Shown: positions 43,287 through 56,300 of the stretch, piece by piece | Layout: each line of letters starts with the position of its first letter | How positions within the stretch are numbered: position 1 is the stretch's first letter | Assembly: GCA_958450365.1 (NCBI GenBank) | Contig: CAUEEP010000736.1 | Coordinates: 2,911,501 to 2,975,500 of the forward strand | Direction of reading: 5' to 3' | Origin: Mesorhabditis belari | Lineage: Eukaryota > Nematoda > Chromadorea > Rhabditida > Rhabditidae | DNA length: 64,000 bases | The notes under the pieces: model-generated | Databases searched by the model: none | Seen by the model: only the letters and a program-made list of their open reading frames with translations | Told to the model about the DNA's origin: nothing | Translations under genes and position numbers: made by a program

Positions 43287-43864
43287 TTAATGCTGACGAT
43301 CGTCGTTATCAAGTCCAAACGATTTTTTTGTTCCACCGAGTACATTCTCTTCTCGATCTTTGTCACCCGGAAGCTGGAAAAGTGATTTTAGTAGATTTTT
43401 AAATAAACTAGAGAGATAGCTAAGCTTTATGCAAAAAAAATTTAGCTTACTTCTGGCTCAAAATGATCAGGAAGATTCTTTATCTTTTGTTCAGCGTCTT
43501 CGGCTCGAGGAAGCTTCTTTCCTAGAATTTCCAATTTTTCCCTTTTCTCTAAATTGTCTAAGTTGAGAATTCCAGTAAAATGGTAAACTTTTGTATCAGA
43601 TTACAGTCCATTGGCAAAGCTACATCAATACGAGTCAAACCAGTAAGATCGCTGTGTTTAGATCGATCAACTGATCAACTCTTGCCAAGCAGGCTACGAA
43701 CGGAGTTCATGACGTTCATGACGATTAAAGTATATAAGCATTTCAATCTTTGACTAATATTCACCTTAACTATAAGCTAGTATAAGCTTTTTTTTGATAA
43801 ACCTACCTTGCTTCTTGTCTTTCATCACCAAATCAGCCAACTTTTCGTCTCTTTCTTGCTCCAT
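43287..43864 (-). CDS. Small charged protein of unknown function (71 aa)
   Basis: Three exons join in phase: 43864-43807, 43521-43451, 43373-43287 (216 nt). The product starts MEQERDEKLADLVMKDKKQG, then KKLPRAEDAEQKIKNLPDHF, and ends KKSFGLDNDDRQH. It is very hydrophilic and rich in Lys, Glu and Asp, with no signal peptide or membrane segment and no cysteines, so it is likely cytosolic or nuclear and partly disordered. All splice sites are good (GTAGG, TTCTAG, GTAAGC, TTCCAG). No family recognised. Confidence 0.6.
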
Positions 43865-44199
43865 TTTCTTTTATTTCTCTGAAATTGATTTAATTATTGA
43901 AAATGAGAAAAATGAACAAAAATATAAGTTTCCTATTCAAGTTTGTTTTAAATAGAAACCTTTGATTGTTCAAAGGATTTGAAAGGGTTGTCCTTGATCA
44001 AAGGAACAAGGATAGTTGGCAAATAAAAGAATGACAACAAAATGTATTTATTTTCATAGAAACATTGGTATTTCTTTTTTTGGAAACATTTTATTGTGAT
44101 GCACTTTGTGTTGATTGCTTTTGATTGGGAAAAGGTCAAAAGGATTATCAAAAAGTTTTGAAATTGATTTTGGTTTGATTTGAGAATAGGAATGTTGAA

Positions 44200-44776
44200 A
44201 TTGGTTTCAAGAAGTTTACAATGCTTTTAGCTGCTACTTATGTACAAAAAATAGAATTATTATTGCTTTGAATCTTTAGATTTTGAAGGAAATGACTGTA
44301 TAACTTAAGGGAAATGTATTTCGATTATAATTCTGTCGATTTAGCGCAACCAGGACGCTTTCCAGGACGCTTTCTGACAGAAAGTTTCCGTTATGATTCA
44401 GCTTTCCTTTGAGATTAAGCTATTATAAGGTATTGATCTTTATTTATTTGTTAGAATTCTATTTATTTATTTATGCTAAAGCTAAAAGTTATTTACCTTA
44501 CCTGATTAATCTTGGGAGATGGAGCTCCAGCTTGGAGTCCAGCTCTAGAATTTTGAAGTTTGTATTTGGAGAATCTTTGGTATGTTTAAACGATAAAATT
44601 GGTTTCAAGAAGTTTACAATGCTTTTAGCTACTATTTATGTACAAAAAATGGAATTTTGATATGGAATTTGATGGAAAAATGGAATTTGAATCTTTAGAT
44701 TTTGAAGGAAATGACTGTATAGCTTAAGGAAAATGTATTTCGATTATCATTCTGTCGATTTAGCGCAACCAGGACG
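44200..44776. repeat. Direct duplication of ~165 bp
   Basis: 44200-44365 and 44605-44776 share GGTTTCAAGAAGTTTACAAT, TTTGAAGGAAATGACTGTAT and CGATTTAGCGCAACCAGGAC in the same order. The second copy ends about 95 bp before the tRNA gene. No coding potential seen. Confidence 0.75.
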
Positions 44777-44868
44777 TCAAATCTACTTTCATCCATCTAG
44801 TTTGATCAATCTAGCTTTATCAATTATCTTTTCCTTTTTAACTTGGTCATAAACAACTACAGACACCT

Positions 44869-44941
44869 GACCGTGTGGCCTAACGGATAAGGCGTCGGAC
44901 TTCGGATCCGAAGATTGCAGGTTCGAATCCTGTCACGGTCG
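44869..44941 (+). tRNA. tRNA-Arg (anticodon TCG)
   Basis: A 73-nt canonical cloverleaf. The acceptor stem GACCGTG pairs perfectly with CACGGTC, with G as discriminator. The anticodon stem TCGGA/TCCGA encloses a 7-nt loop with TCG at 44902-44904. The T arm is GCAGG/CCTGT around TTCGAAT. Box A (TGGCCTAACGG) and box B (GGTTCGAATCC) are intact, and a run of T (pol III terminator) follows at about 44946. No intron. Unlike the tRNA-like repeats in this window, every stem pairs. Confidence 0.97.
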
Positions 44942-45986
44942 AAACTTTTTTGCCAAAGGGTCGTTGAATCTATTGGTAAAGTTTATTTAAATTCTTTATC
45001 CTAAGAAAAGTCTCAAGAGAATCGAATTGGGTTTGGGTTTTGCATAGCTTTTTACAATGAAAAGTCTCGGATTCTCGAGAAGAACCAAATTTTTTTTGAT
45101 ATTGTAACATTTTAGGGCGACTCAGGGAGTTCATTATGGCGCTCGAAGCATTCAATACCGTAATCCTTTGATATTACCGTAATCCTTTAGTGATTTCAAT
45201 TAGGATTAATCACAAGAGAGGTCATCTCTTGTTGGTCAAATCGCGAGAATCCCAGGAAGACGTACGTCGCTTGGATTTCTCCATATTGTAGATGGATTGA
45301 GAGAATGATTGTGATCAAATGCCTCAAATAAAGTTAAATAAAAGCATTTGACTGTTGAATAAAGCATTTGACTGTTGAATAAAGCATCTGAGTGTTGAAT
45401 AAAGCATTTGAATGTTGAATAAAGAATTCTTTTCTTTTACAAGTGCAATTTTTATCACTGATTTCAATCTGAATATTTTATTCTTTACAAAACTGACTGA
45501 TCAAAAGACTAATCAAATCCAATTGAAATAACACAATAAATGAATGTCAGTGAGAGAGAAAAAAGGGAGAGAGGAAGGGCGACGAGAGTAGAGTGCGTTT
45601 CTTTTAAGTAGTGTTTTCTAAAAGTTCAAAAACCTATCGTAATCTTTCCTACAGATTAGACAAAGTAAATCTGATGAATCGAAGGGTTACGGTAACTTTC
45701 CTATCTTATAGAAAACACAGTACTCTCGAGTAACACACACACACTCGAGAGAGTGACACTGAGTGGACCCGGATAAAATGATTGACCACAGTTTTGTGGG
45801 AAATGTCAATGAAATTAAGAAATGTTAAAACTAAAGTAATGTAGTCTTAAAAAAATCGAAAGGTCAAGCTCGAGAAGGAACAAGAAAAAAAAAGAAAGTT
45901 CATTTCAATCACAAAATGTTTAAGGTTTAAGTTCAAAATTATTAGTACAGAGCTAAATGTTTCAGGATCAAAAAGTATGCTTTTGC

Positions 45987-46480
45987 GGGAGTGGGACAAA
46001 TGCGACCTTTTTTTTGCGCACCCGGACATTTGCGCACCTTTTTTTCCGCACTTAGCCCATTAGCGCACCTTTTTTCGCGTTTTAAAAAAGCTCTAAAAAG
46101 CTAATATTAACCAATTTCTATTCCAAATGTTGTTTTTCTAGGTAATTTGAGGGTGTCGAATTCAAATTTTGACATAACAGAGCGTGTGGAACCAATTTGA
46201 AAGATAAAACATTACAGAAAATCAAATTACAGAAAATTGCCGATTTTTCTCTTTGTATAACTCCGTCCGTTTGTTTTCACAAGCTCTGCTATGTCAAAAT
46301 TTCGATTCTACGCCCTAAAATTACCTAGAAAAACAACTTTTGGAATAGAAATTGTTTAATATTAGCTTTTTAGAGCTTTTTTAAAACGCGAAAAAAGGTG
46401 CGCTAACGGGTAAGGTGCGGAAAAAAAGGTGCGCAAATGTCCGGGTGCGCAAAAAAAGGTCGCATTTGTCCCACTCCCTG
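45987..46480. mobile_element. Foldback MITE with ~200-bp arms
   Basis: The arms are at about 45988-46190 and 46285-46479. The ends read GGGAGTGGGACAAATGCGAC on the left and the inverse on the right. The arms contain tandem GCGCACC motifs and share CTAGGTAATTT with its inverse. CTTTTG (perhaps TGCTTTTG) is repeated on both flanks, a 6-8-bp target duplication that would suit an hAT-like element. No coding capacity. The rest of 44942-47330 holds no recognisable gene. Confidence 0.75.
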
Positions 46481-47331
46481 CTTTTGATAGAAAAAGAAAA
46501 CAAGTTGCACATGTGGAGTTGATTTTTGGACCAAATTAGGATCGATTCTCACTAAAGCTAATACAGTTGAACTTTGATATAAGCCTAAACCTAACCGAAA
46601 ATGTGCCTCAAATTTGCTGCTGCCCTGGACGGCCACTAATTGCATTTGGCTGGGGCAGCTATGTAGAAATTTAGAAATTTAGAATTTCAAATTCGTTTTA
46701 TCGAAGTTCGACTGTAGTTTTAATCAATTAAAGAGTTCAATTGATTGAATTAAAAAAATGAATGTCTCTAATCGATTCCTGACCTCGAAAACTGTACAAA
46801 TTAACAACTGAATTTGTATCAGCTACAAAGCAAAGAGAAATCTCTATGTAAATGATTGGAAAGGTGTTCTTTGTGCGGCTACGTAATCGCCTTTTATCTA
46901 GCAAACGACTCTAGTACAAAAGTGCTTGCTTTTCGAATCGGAAAAGGGGAAAAAGCGGCGAGCGACTGAGCTAATTTTGCTGCTTTTGACTTCACTATGC
47001 TTAACCTTTTAGGATCAAATTTTGCCTTAAATTTCGTTGTAAATTTGGTTGTTTTTGTCTTTTCTATAAATTCTAACAAACTAAAACAATAGTAAGCTAG
47101 ATGAAAAATTTGAGAATCGATCTTAATTCAAATCTCTAAGGAAAAAGCTACAGTTAAACCCCATCTACAAATTTTAAAGCTCAGATTTATTTTATGAGGT
47201 GAAAGCTTACAATAAAAATGACTAGGCTTACTGTAGCTTACTGTAGCTTTAATATTAACTTTATTAGTAATGTAGCTGAGGTTTGACGGTAGCTGAACGA
47301 CTCTTTAAGAGTCGACTCTCCTTTAAGAGAA

Positions 47332-50300
47332 TCAAGCTTGTGACGGCGCTTCGATCGTCTCGTTGACAACTTTCTCTTGATTTTCTCTTAACAATGGATC
47401 AACCAAAACCAATTCTGTATCCTTTTTCTGTTGTTGATTTCGTCGTTTTGGATTTATTTTCTTTTTTCTCCATAGAACAAATCCTCCACCGGCAATCAAA
47501 GCAAGAATCGCCAAAATGATGAGCACTGGGATTAGAGTACTGGAGCTGGTCTAGAAACAAAATTTGATTAACTTAAGAATAACATTGATTGTTTTATAAA
47601 TAAATAAAGAACAATGTTAGTAAGAATTTTTAAGGACAGACTTTTAAGGACATTTTCTCTTTGTCTATACTTTGTGCTTAAACTTGTGAACCTTTCTCGT
47701 GAACCTTTGCTTAAATCTGATCGTTAATACAATTGAGAAATAAGAAAATCAACAATTTGTATGATTTGCGTAGAGAATTGATCAAAATCTGGAACAACTT
47801 CGAATCGATTATTAAACGGACAAGTGCTCACCGATCAAGCCAAGCAAAACCGAAAGGAGAAATGCAAGAAATTACGAGTTTTTTTCAAGGCGCGGCTTAT
47901 TGATGATGTTCTTTAGTCGGATCAGAAGATTTTCACCTTGGAAGTGGCTAAAAATTCACAAAACCACCGTCAACTTCTCAGTCCAGCTTTCAAGAGCACT
48001 CGCAAACGAAGAGTCGCTACAAAAAGCCTGTTTCCAAAAAGTTTGATGGTTTGGGGTGGAATCAACGCTTCGGGCAAGACCCATTGGTTTTTATCGATAA
48101 AAATGTGAAGATGAACGCAAAAGTCTATCAAAATTAGATTCTCGAGAAAGCTGTGGTGCCCTGGAAGAGGAACCATCCCAATTTGACCTTTCAACAAGAT
48201 TGGGCGCCAGCCCACAGAGCCAAAGCAACAGTTCGCTTTCACGAAACCAAAATTGGCTCGTTTTTGATGAAGGATCAATGGCCTGCAAAAATCCCGGATC
48301 TCAACAGCCCGTTGGACTTTTCGGTTTGGGTTTTTATGGAAGAACAATTGAGAAATAGGAAAATCAACAATTTGTATGATTTGCGTAGAGAATTGATCAA
48401 AATCTAAAACAACTTAGATGCAAATTACAATACAATTATTTGCAAATCTCCGCCGCACCGTCGATTCCGTAAAGAAGCGAATTGAAGCCTATATCAAAGC
48501 GGATGGAAGCATGTATCAAAGCGGATGGAAGCCTGTATCAAAGCGGATGGAAGCATGTATCAAAGCGGATGGAAGCCTGTATCAAAGCGGATGGAAGCAT
48601 GTATCAAAGCGGATGGAAGCCTGTATCAAAGCGGATGGAAGCATGTATCAAAGCGGATGGAAGCCTGTATCAAAGCGGATGGAAGCATGTATCAAAGCGG
48701 ATGGAAGCCTGTATCAAAGCGAATTGAAGCCTGTATCAAAGCAGATGGAAGCCTGTATCAAAGCGGATGGAAGCATGTATCAAAGCGGATGGAAGCATGT
48801 ATCAAAGCGGATGGAAGCATGTATCAAAGCGGATGGAAGCCTGTATCAAAGCGGATGGAAGCATGTATCAAAGCGGATGGAAGCCTGTATCAAAGCGAAT
48901 TGAAGCCTGTATCAAAGCAGATGGAAGCCTGTATCAAAGCGGATGGAAGCATGTATCAAAGCGGATGGAAGCATGTATCAAAGCGGATGGAAGCATGTAT
49001 CAAAGCGGATGGAAGCATGTATCAAAGCGGATGGAAGCATGTATCAAAGCGGATGGAAGCATGTATCAAAGCGGATGGAAGCCTGTATCAAAGCGGATGG
49101 AAGCCTGTATCAAAGCGAATTGAAGCCTGTATCAAAGCGGATGGAAGCATGTATCAAAGCGGATGGAAGCATGTATCAAAGCGGATGGAAGCATGTATCA
49201 AAGCGAATTGAAGCCTGTATCAAAGCGGATGGAAGCCTGTATCAAAGCGGATGAAAGCCACTTCGAAAATTTCTTGTAATTATTAAATGCTTTTGTTACA
49301 ACTATTATATAAATAAATATTTTTTACATGTTCTTTGAAAGAAAATTAAATTATGGCGCTTTCTTTGGCGCACATAATTTTCAGCCACCCTGTAGTAAAA
49401 GAATTGTGAATCTAGTGCACCAGAAAAGGCTTGTTTATAAGACAAGTTTAAGCACAAAGTACAATTTTGTTTGTTTGTTAAAAGGTTAAAGTTTTAAATA
49501 CAGAAATAGGACAGTGTCAAACCTTTTTGATCGGCTGATCGGCTGTAGTTCTCTTTGGTTTTGAAGCGGGCAGCGGATCCTTGAAAGGAAAAAAAATGTT
49601 TAGTGATAGTTAGTGATAGAAAAGCGGAAAGTTATAGCATAAACATTGATTTATTTAATTTAAAGCATTTACCCCTTCCAATTCTGAGCTCTCCTTATTG
49701 TTCAATGGGCGAGCCTCGGTTTTCACCTCTTCACTCTTGTCATCACCGGCGCCGACTCCCAATTCTGGGCGTTCTTCTGAAATTGCGGATATTGGCTTTT
49801 AAATAAGTTATCCTATTAAAGACTATTAATTCTATTTATCAATCAAAAACAAACCAGATTCCTCCACCTTTTCACCATCAACCGATTCGATATCTTTCAC
49901 CACTGGCTCTTCCACCTAAAAACATTTTGTTTTATCAAACCGATATCAATTCAATTTACCTTCTCAACTTTTGATTCCTCAGCTTGAATCTTTACACCAG
50001 CTACAACAGCATCGTTCTGTAAATGATGTACTACGAAAGTTTTGTAGATTTCTATACCACTTCAACTTTCTCTGAGCTTGACGGCTTGAAGAAAACGTCA
50101 TCAGCTACGTGAGACTCTTCTGGTTCTTCTGTCTACAAAAGAATCAAATATCGTATTTTCCCTAGTGCACCCTGAGCCTAAATAGCTTGAAATCTCAAAA
50201 AGCGCTTATCAGAACTTATCGATGTGGGGTCGGAAAATGTAGCTGATGATGAGATCTAGTGGGGGATTTGAGTGCTGAGTTTCTGTGGAAACTTTAGAAG

Positions 50301-53300
50301 CTGTGAAATAGACATCAACTCGGCTCGGCAGGTTGCACTACTACTAGAGAGTAGGTCTGGAGGCACGGCGATCTAGCGCCGACAGAAACCTATCCAACCG
50401 ATATCCATCAAGAAAACAAATGGCTAAATGGATGGGGAGAGACCGGTAAGTAAAATAATTATATAAGATGAATTGAAATCTGAATCTTGTTTTGACTCTT
50501 TTACGCAAATTCAGCTCGGGATGCGACAACCGTACGCATTGGGTCGAGTGCTTCGAGCAAGATACATGAACGAGAGCAATCCTTTCCTTCATTCGAGATA
50601 TTTCTCGAAACAGGTGAACTTTAGAGGTTAAAATCTTGGTTACCATATTTTCCCTAATAGTGCAGCCTTAGCTTTGCCTAAATTGCTTGAAATCTCGAAT
50701 CTATCAGAATCTATCGATGTGGGGTCGGAAAATGTAGTTGACGATGAGATCTAGTGGGGGATTAGAGTGTTGAGCTTCTGCAAAAGCTTGGAAACCGTAA
50801 AATAGGCATCTGGATGCACTATTATCAGAAAAGAAACAGTAATTAAAGCTTCTAATAGACCTCAAGCTATTTTCTTTTACAATATACCGTTTTTTCTGTA
50901 GATCCGGTCTCTTCTTGTGAGCCACTCTTGATTGGTAATCGAAATGGAGGAAGGTATGGCTCCTAGAAAGATTTTGAGTTTAGTTTTCTGATAGAATTGA
51001 CTTATTTCAATAATTAGTAACCTTTTATAGTATTAATTTATGTCTTTGTATTAGTATTAGTTTATAATATTAGTAATATAGTATTAGTATTACCTTTGGA
51101 GCAGTCGTTGTTGTCTCATCTCCCAACCCAACACCGCCAATTGGACCTTCAGTAAGGGGAATCAACGCAGGTTTAGCTGCTTGAGTAGTCGCCTCCTGAA
51201 ATAAATTTGCATTTATCTTTCCATGCAAGTAACAGTTAAGTAATAGTCTATTTCTTAAAATCATACCTCTAAAGCTTCTGTTGTTTCCACAGCCTTTTCC
51301 ATTGGCTCAATCGTCTTCAGCTCAACGTTTTCTTCAACTGATTCAACTTTGCTCTAAATAAAATTATCATTTTACTCTAAATAATAGTTTGCTTTAAAGC
51401 TTTAAGCTCTAAAGTGCACTAGCTTTGTCCAGACAAAGCTTATCTTTAGTTCTTGCCTTTTCTTAGTAAGTTATAATAGGTTGATGCATAAGTCTTTTCG
51501 TTTTTTTCGTACTTCTGTTAAAAAGTAACAAATTCACGAATTAATCTATAGTTTGCTCTATAAAAAAAGTGTTTTTTTTGTTCAATTTGCATCTTTTTAA
51601 ATGAATTTCGGTTCACTTTCAAGCAAATTCGAGAGTGAAAAACGCCTTTTTCGTAAAAATCTATAAAAAACTCTACGGAAAAATTGGCTGAATGAATTTC
51701 TCTGAAATTTTGGCGAAATATCAAACTTTTTTTTCTCTATCTTTTATCTATTGACACGAAGATAGGTTTTCTTTAGCTAAGGTGTCTAAACCGCATCATC
51801 GAGTTAGCCCTTTTTGACTACCCGACTTCATACTCTCAAGAAAATCCAGGCATTAAATATTTTTAAACCCGTTTTAATGTTATTTTGCAGAAAAATAATT
51901 GGTTTTTCTAATGAAATCAACCGTAGTTTAATTGGTGCATTTGTTGGCTTGAAACGGCAGACGAAAAGGAACAAAAAGACTTATGCATCAACCTAATAGT
52001 TTGCTTTAAAGCTTTAAGCTTTAAAACCAAGTCTAAGATTTCTAATTATAAGCCAAGTCGAAGATTTTTAATCATAAGCCAAGTCTAACAGTTCTTATCA
52101 TAAACCTAGTCTAACAATTCTAATCATAAGCCAAGTCTAAGATTTCTAATCATAAGCCAAGCCTAACAATTCTAATCATAAGCCAAGTCTAATCACATAC
52201 AACATTTACCTCTTCAACTTGTGCTTCAGTCGTTGCTTCCAATTTCACCTCCTTTTTCTCCACAACAAAATCCTAAACTTTTCAAAATCAAAAGCTTCAG
52301 GAAGATAGAAAGGATTAGAAGTTAGAAAAACAAACTATTAGTTCTTACCTCTTTAATCTCTTGGTTAGTGGTTACTGGATTCTCTTGAACAGCTGGATTC
52401 TGGATTCCCGATTCAGTTACAGCTTTCTCCTCATCTTTCATTTCTCCAACTTTCGGCAATTCTTCTTCATTCTCTTTTTCTTGAGACACAACTTGAGTAG
52501 GATCCACTTTTTTCACTGCCACTCCCTTTGTGGCCATTCCCGGGGTGTATTGGGGTAATTCTTCGGCTGATTTGACTACAGTTGACATGTTTTTTGATAA
52601 TTCTTTGCTCAGCTCAGTCGATTCAACTTCAGCAATCACTTCTGCTTTCTTCTTTTCTTCAAATTTCTCCGCACTCAATCCTTCTTTTTCTTCATATTCA
52701 ATCATTTTCTCTTGTTGTTGTTCCACTTTGACATCTCTCGGGATCAATCGAGCCTTGCCATCAATCTACACAAATTGTTAGTGACAAAAAAAGTTATAAA
52801 TTGATAAACCTATTAGTTTGGGATACAACATTTAAAAATGAATCAATTCAATTGATTAAACTGTCCAAAAAAAAGTTCAGAAACTCTTTTCCTATTCATA
52901 TTTTCATTTTAAAATAACAAATTCATCAATTAATCGATTTTTTCTAAATAAAAAGTGTTTATTGTTTAATTTCTTTGAAAATTTGGTTGTATAGCTAACT
53001 TTTATGCTTTATTTTTTAACTATTGACATAAAGATAGGTTTTCTTAGCTAAAGTATCCTTAGCTAAAGTATCCTTACCTAGGGTTTTCTTAGCTAAAGTA
53101 TCCTTAGCTAAGGTATCCTTACCTAGGTTTTCTTAGCTAAAGTATCTAGCATCAAGATACTTGACTATTTTTGACTACAGGATACTTGATTTTTGACTAC
53201 TTGACTCTATGCTTCCAAAAATCTAAACATAAGACATTTTAAACTAATTTTAAACTGATTTTAAAGAAAAATGATTAGCTTTTCTAACTCAATTGATGAT

Positions 53301-56300
53301 TTTAAACAAAAATCCGAAAAGAAATGAAAAGATTTTCTGATTTTTCAATAGCTTAATAGCTTAGCCAAGTCTAGAATAGAAAACTTATCTATATAAGAAT
53401 GATAGTTAAAAATTAAGTTATAATTAATGTTAATGTATCAATCAAAACTGTTAAACAACATTAAATAACGAAAAATAATTGACAAGGGAATGTCCCAACG
53501 TCTTTATGAAGCAATTGGCCAGAATACTAGGCCTTGTATTGAGACTGAGGACTCTTGGGTTCGAGTCCTCAGTTTAACTGTCTTTGCTTTTTTACAAGGG
53601 AATCTCAACCAGGTGTAGTGGCCAAATTACATAAGTCATATTACTATTCGACGTAGAATTTTGCACTGATTCTGAATTTGCTTTCCGTTTTTCTAATGCA
53701 GCACTCTGTCAAAAGTTATAAGCTCTCAAAGTTTTTGTATAAAATTGGAGAAAACAAAAGTCCGAAAAGAAATGAAAAGATTTTCTGGACAGCTTAATAG
53801 TTAGCCAAGTCTAGAATAGAAAACTTATCTATATAAAGTATGATATTTTAAAATTAAGTTATAATTAATGTTAATGTATCAATCAAAACTGTTAAACAAC
53901 ATTAAAAAACGAAAAATAATTGACAAGGGAATGTCAACAAGGTGTGGTGGCCAAATGACATAAACCATATACTATTCGACGTAGAATTTTGCACTGATTC
54001 TGAATTTGCTTTCCGTTTTTCCAATGCAGCACTCTGTCAAAAGTTATAAGCTCTCAAAGTTTTTGTACAAAATTGCAGGAAAGAGATTGTGAGCTTATAA
54101 GTTGACTTACCAGAGGGGAAAAGATGGTGATCGAGTTTTGGTCGAGCAGTGGACTTAAATCCAAAGCAAGGACCCTAGGATTTAAACTAGAGAGAAAGCA
54201 TTTAAAGTTAAAAGAAACGAAAACAAAAGCCAAATGCTGCTGGCAAAAACGGAAAGCAGATTCGGAATCAGCGCAAAATTTGACGTCGGTTATATGGTTT
54301 ATCATTACCGATTTCCCATTTAACATTCCCTTTTGAGTAAGCTCTCTTGCAGAATAACGAACAACTAACAAAACTTTGTTTTGTTAGTTGTTGTTGCAAA
54401 GTTTGTTGCATTACTAAAGAACTAAAGAAAAACCATTTAAAGTTAAAAGAAACAAAAACAGAAAGCAGATTCGGAATCAGCGCAAAATTGGGTTATATGG
54501 CTTATCATTTGGTCACCGATTTCCCTTTTAACATTCCCTTTTGAGTAAGCTCTCTTGCAGAATAACGAACAACTAATAAAACTCAACTTTGTTGCATTAC
54601 TGGTAAATAGAAATTAAGTCAATAAATCACTTCTAATTTTGTTAGAAGGGTTTTGTTTTATATTTTGAACCTTACTTTGTAAATGATTGGTGGTGGCATT
54701 CTCTCTTGTTCGATTCGCAATCGAGATCTCAATAAACTCGCTGATTTCCCATTACAAACTGTTCCCGAACAGCAACAGACGAACTAAAATGATTGAATTA
54801 GATAGCTTTTCAATACTAACAATTGATTTGAATTATTATTATTGAAGATTATCATCACTGAATTCAATTGATTCAAAACTATTAGGTAAGAAATTCGGAT
54901 TTCAACATTTTTGATAAATTTCCAACGATAGAAACCTGATATCGATGTTATAAACTATTTGAAAGTTGTAAATCTCCTCTACAAAATAGGCTAAAACATG
55001 TTTCAATTGATCGAAGGATTGAAGAAATTTCGAGGGCGAAATGCGAGTGATCAAAAAAGGGCACTTTTTGGAAACCCCACTTTCACAGAGTGCACAAGAG
55101 TTCGGTTTTGACTATATAGTGAAAAATGAGCGCCTTAAAATATCATTCAAAATAATTAAGAGTTGGGATCATTTTATGGGAAAACTTTGTTTTTACAATA
55201 ATTTTTCTTTTTTGAAAAGCCGGTTTTTTGACAATTTTGAGGGTTTTGAACTTACGCTCTATATAAATTTCTGTGAATGCATTTTCGTTAGACTTTTTTA
55301 ATGAATTTGTATATAGTTATCCTTTTTTTTAAATCTCCAATTTTGGGAAGCTAACTCTATTTTGACCACACTAAACTTGTCCCTAAAGTGACTCGATTCC
55401 TTTTTTGGTCACTCGCATTTCGTCCTCGAAATTTCTTCAATGGCTCGATCAATTGAAACACGTTTTAGCCTATTTTATAGAGGAGATTTACAACTTTCAA
55501 ATCATTTATAACATTAATCGATATCAGATTTCTATCGTTGGAAATTTATGAAAATGCTAAAATCCGCATTTCTTATGCATGTACCTAATAAAACTAGGCT
55601 TATTTTTTTAATTAAAGCAATCTCGACGTTCAATTAAACGCATTTCTTGATGAATTTTTTTTTCATTTTAACTATTTTTCAATATCTCACCTTTGTCTCA
55701 AACAATTTGCACTCAGTTTTAGCGCACATTTCCACCGTCGCACAACCAGAGGATATTCGTTGCTGAAATCCCATTAATTAATGCCGAAAACTCATTTTCG
55801 ATTCTCTTGTTCATTGTGTTGGATCACATAATCCATGAACAAATTAGTAGACCAAATAATTCTCTCCGTCTATTCACTCAAGTGTACTCTTATTTGCATA
55901 TCCGTCTTTACACCTGACCGAAACAAGGACATGACAAAGAATTGGGAAATTGAGAGTCACTCTTTTAAAGGGCGGGAAGCGGAGGTTAGTTGGGGTAATT
56001 TTAAGAGGTACTTGTCGGCTATACATCCACAGAGACTCAACTCGGTTGCAAGGAGCTGACAACTTTTGAGGCATGGTTATTTTCAGTGTAGCAGAATTGT
56101 GAGTGAAGTAGGGTGCTAGCCTGAAGTGATTAGTCGATCAGTCGAACGAAAATCGATAACCGAGAAGACTCGGATGGGGATGCTCAACCGAGTTGAGTCT
56201 TTGTGGATGTTTAACCGACAAGTACCTTTTGGGAAACCCTGTAAAGTAGTACACTGAACAGAACTAAATCTAAAAAAAATCGAAATAAATAACTATTTTA

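Noticed and set aside
48418..49254. Long overlapping open frames (up to 228 codons) with a 22-residue repeat
   Set aside because: They come from a 22-bp minisatellite that stays open in all three frames. No start context, splice sites or domain.
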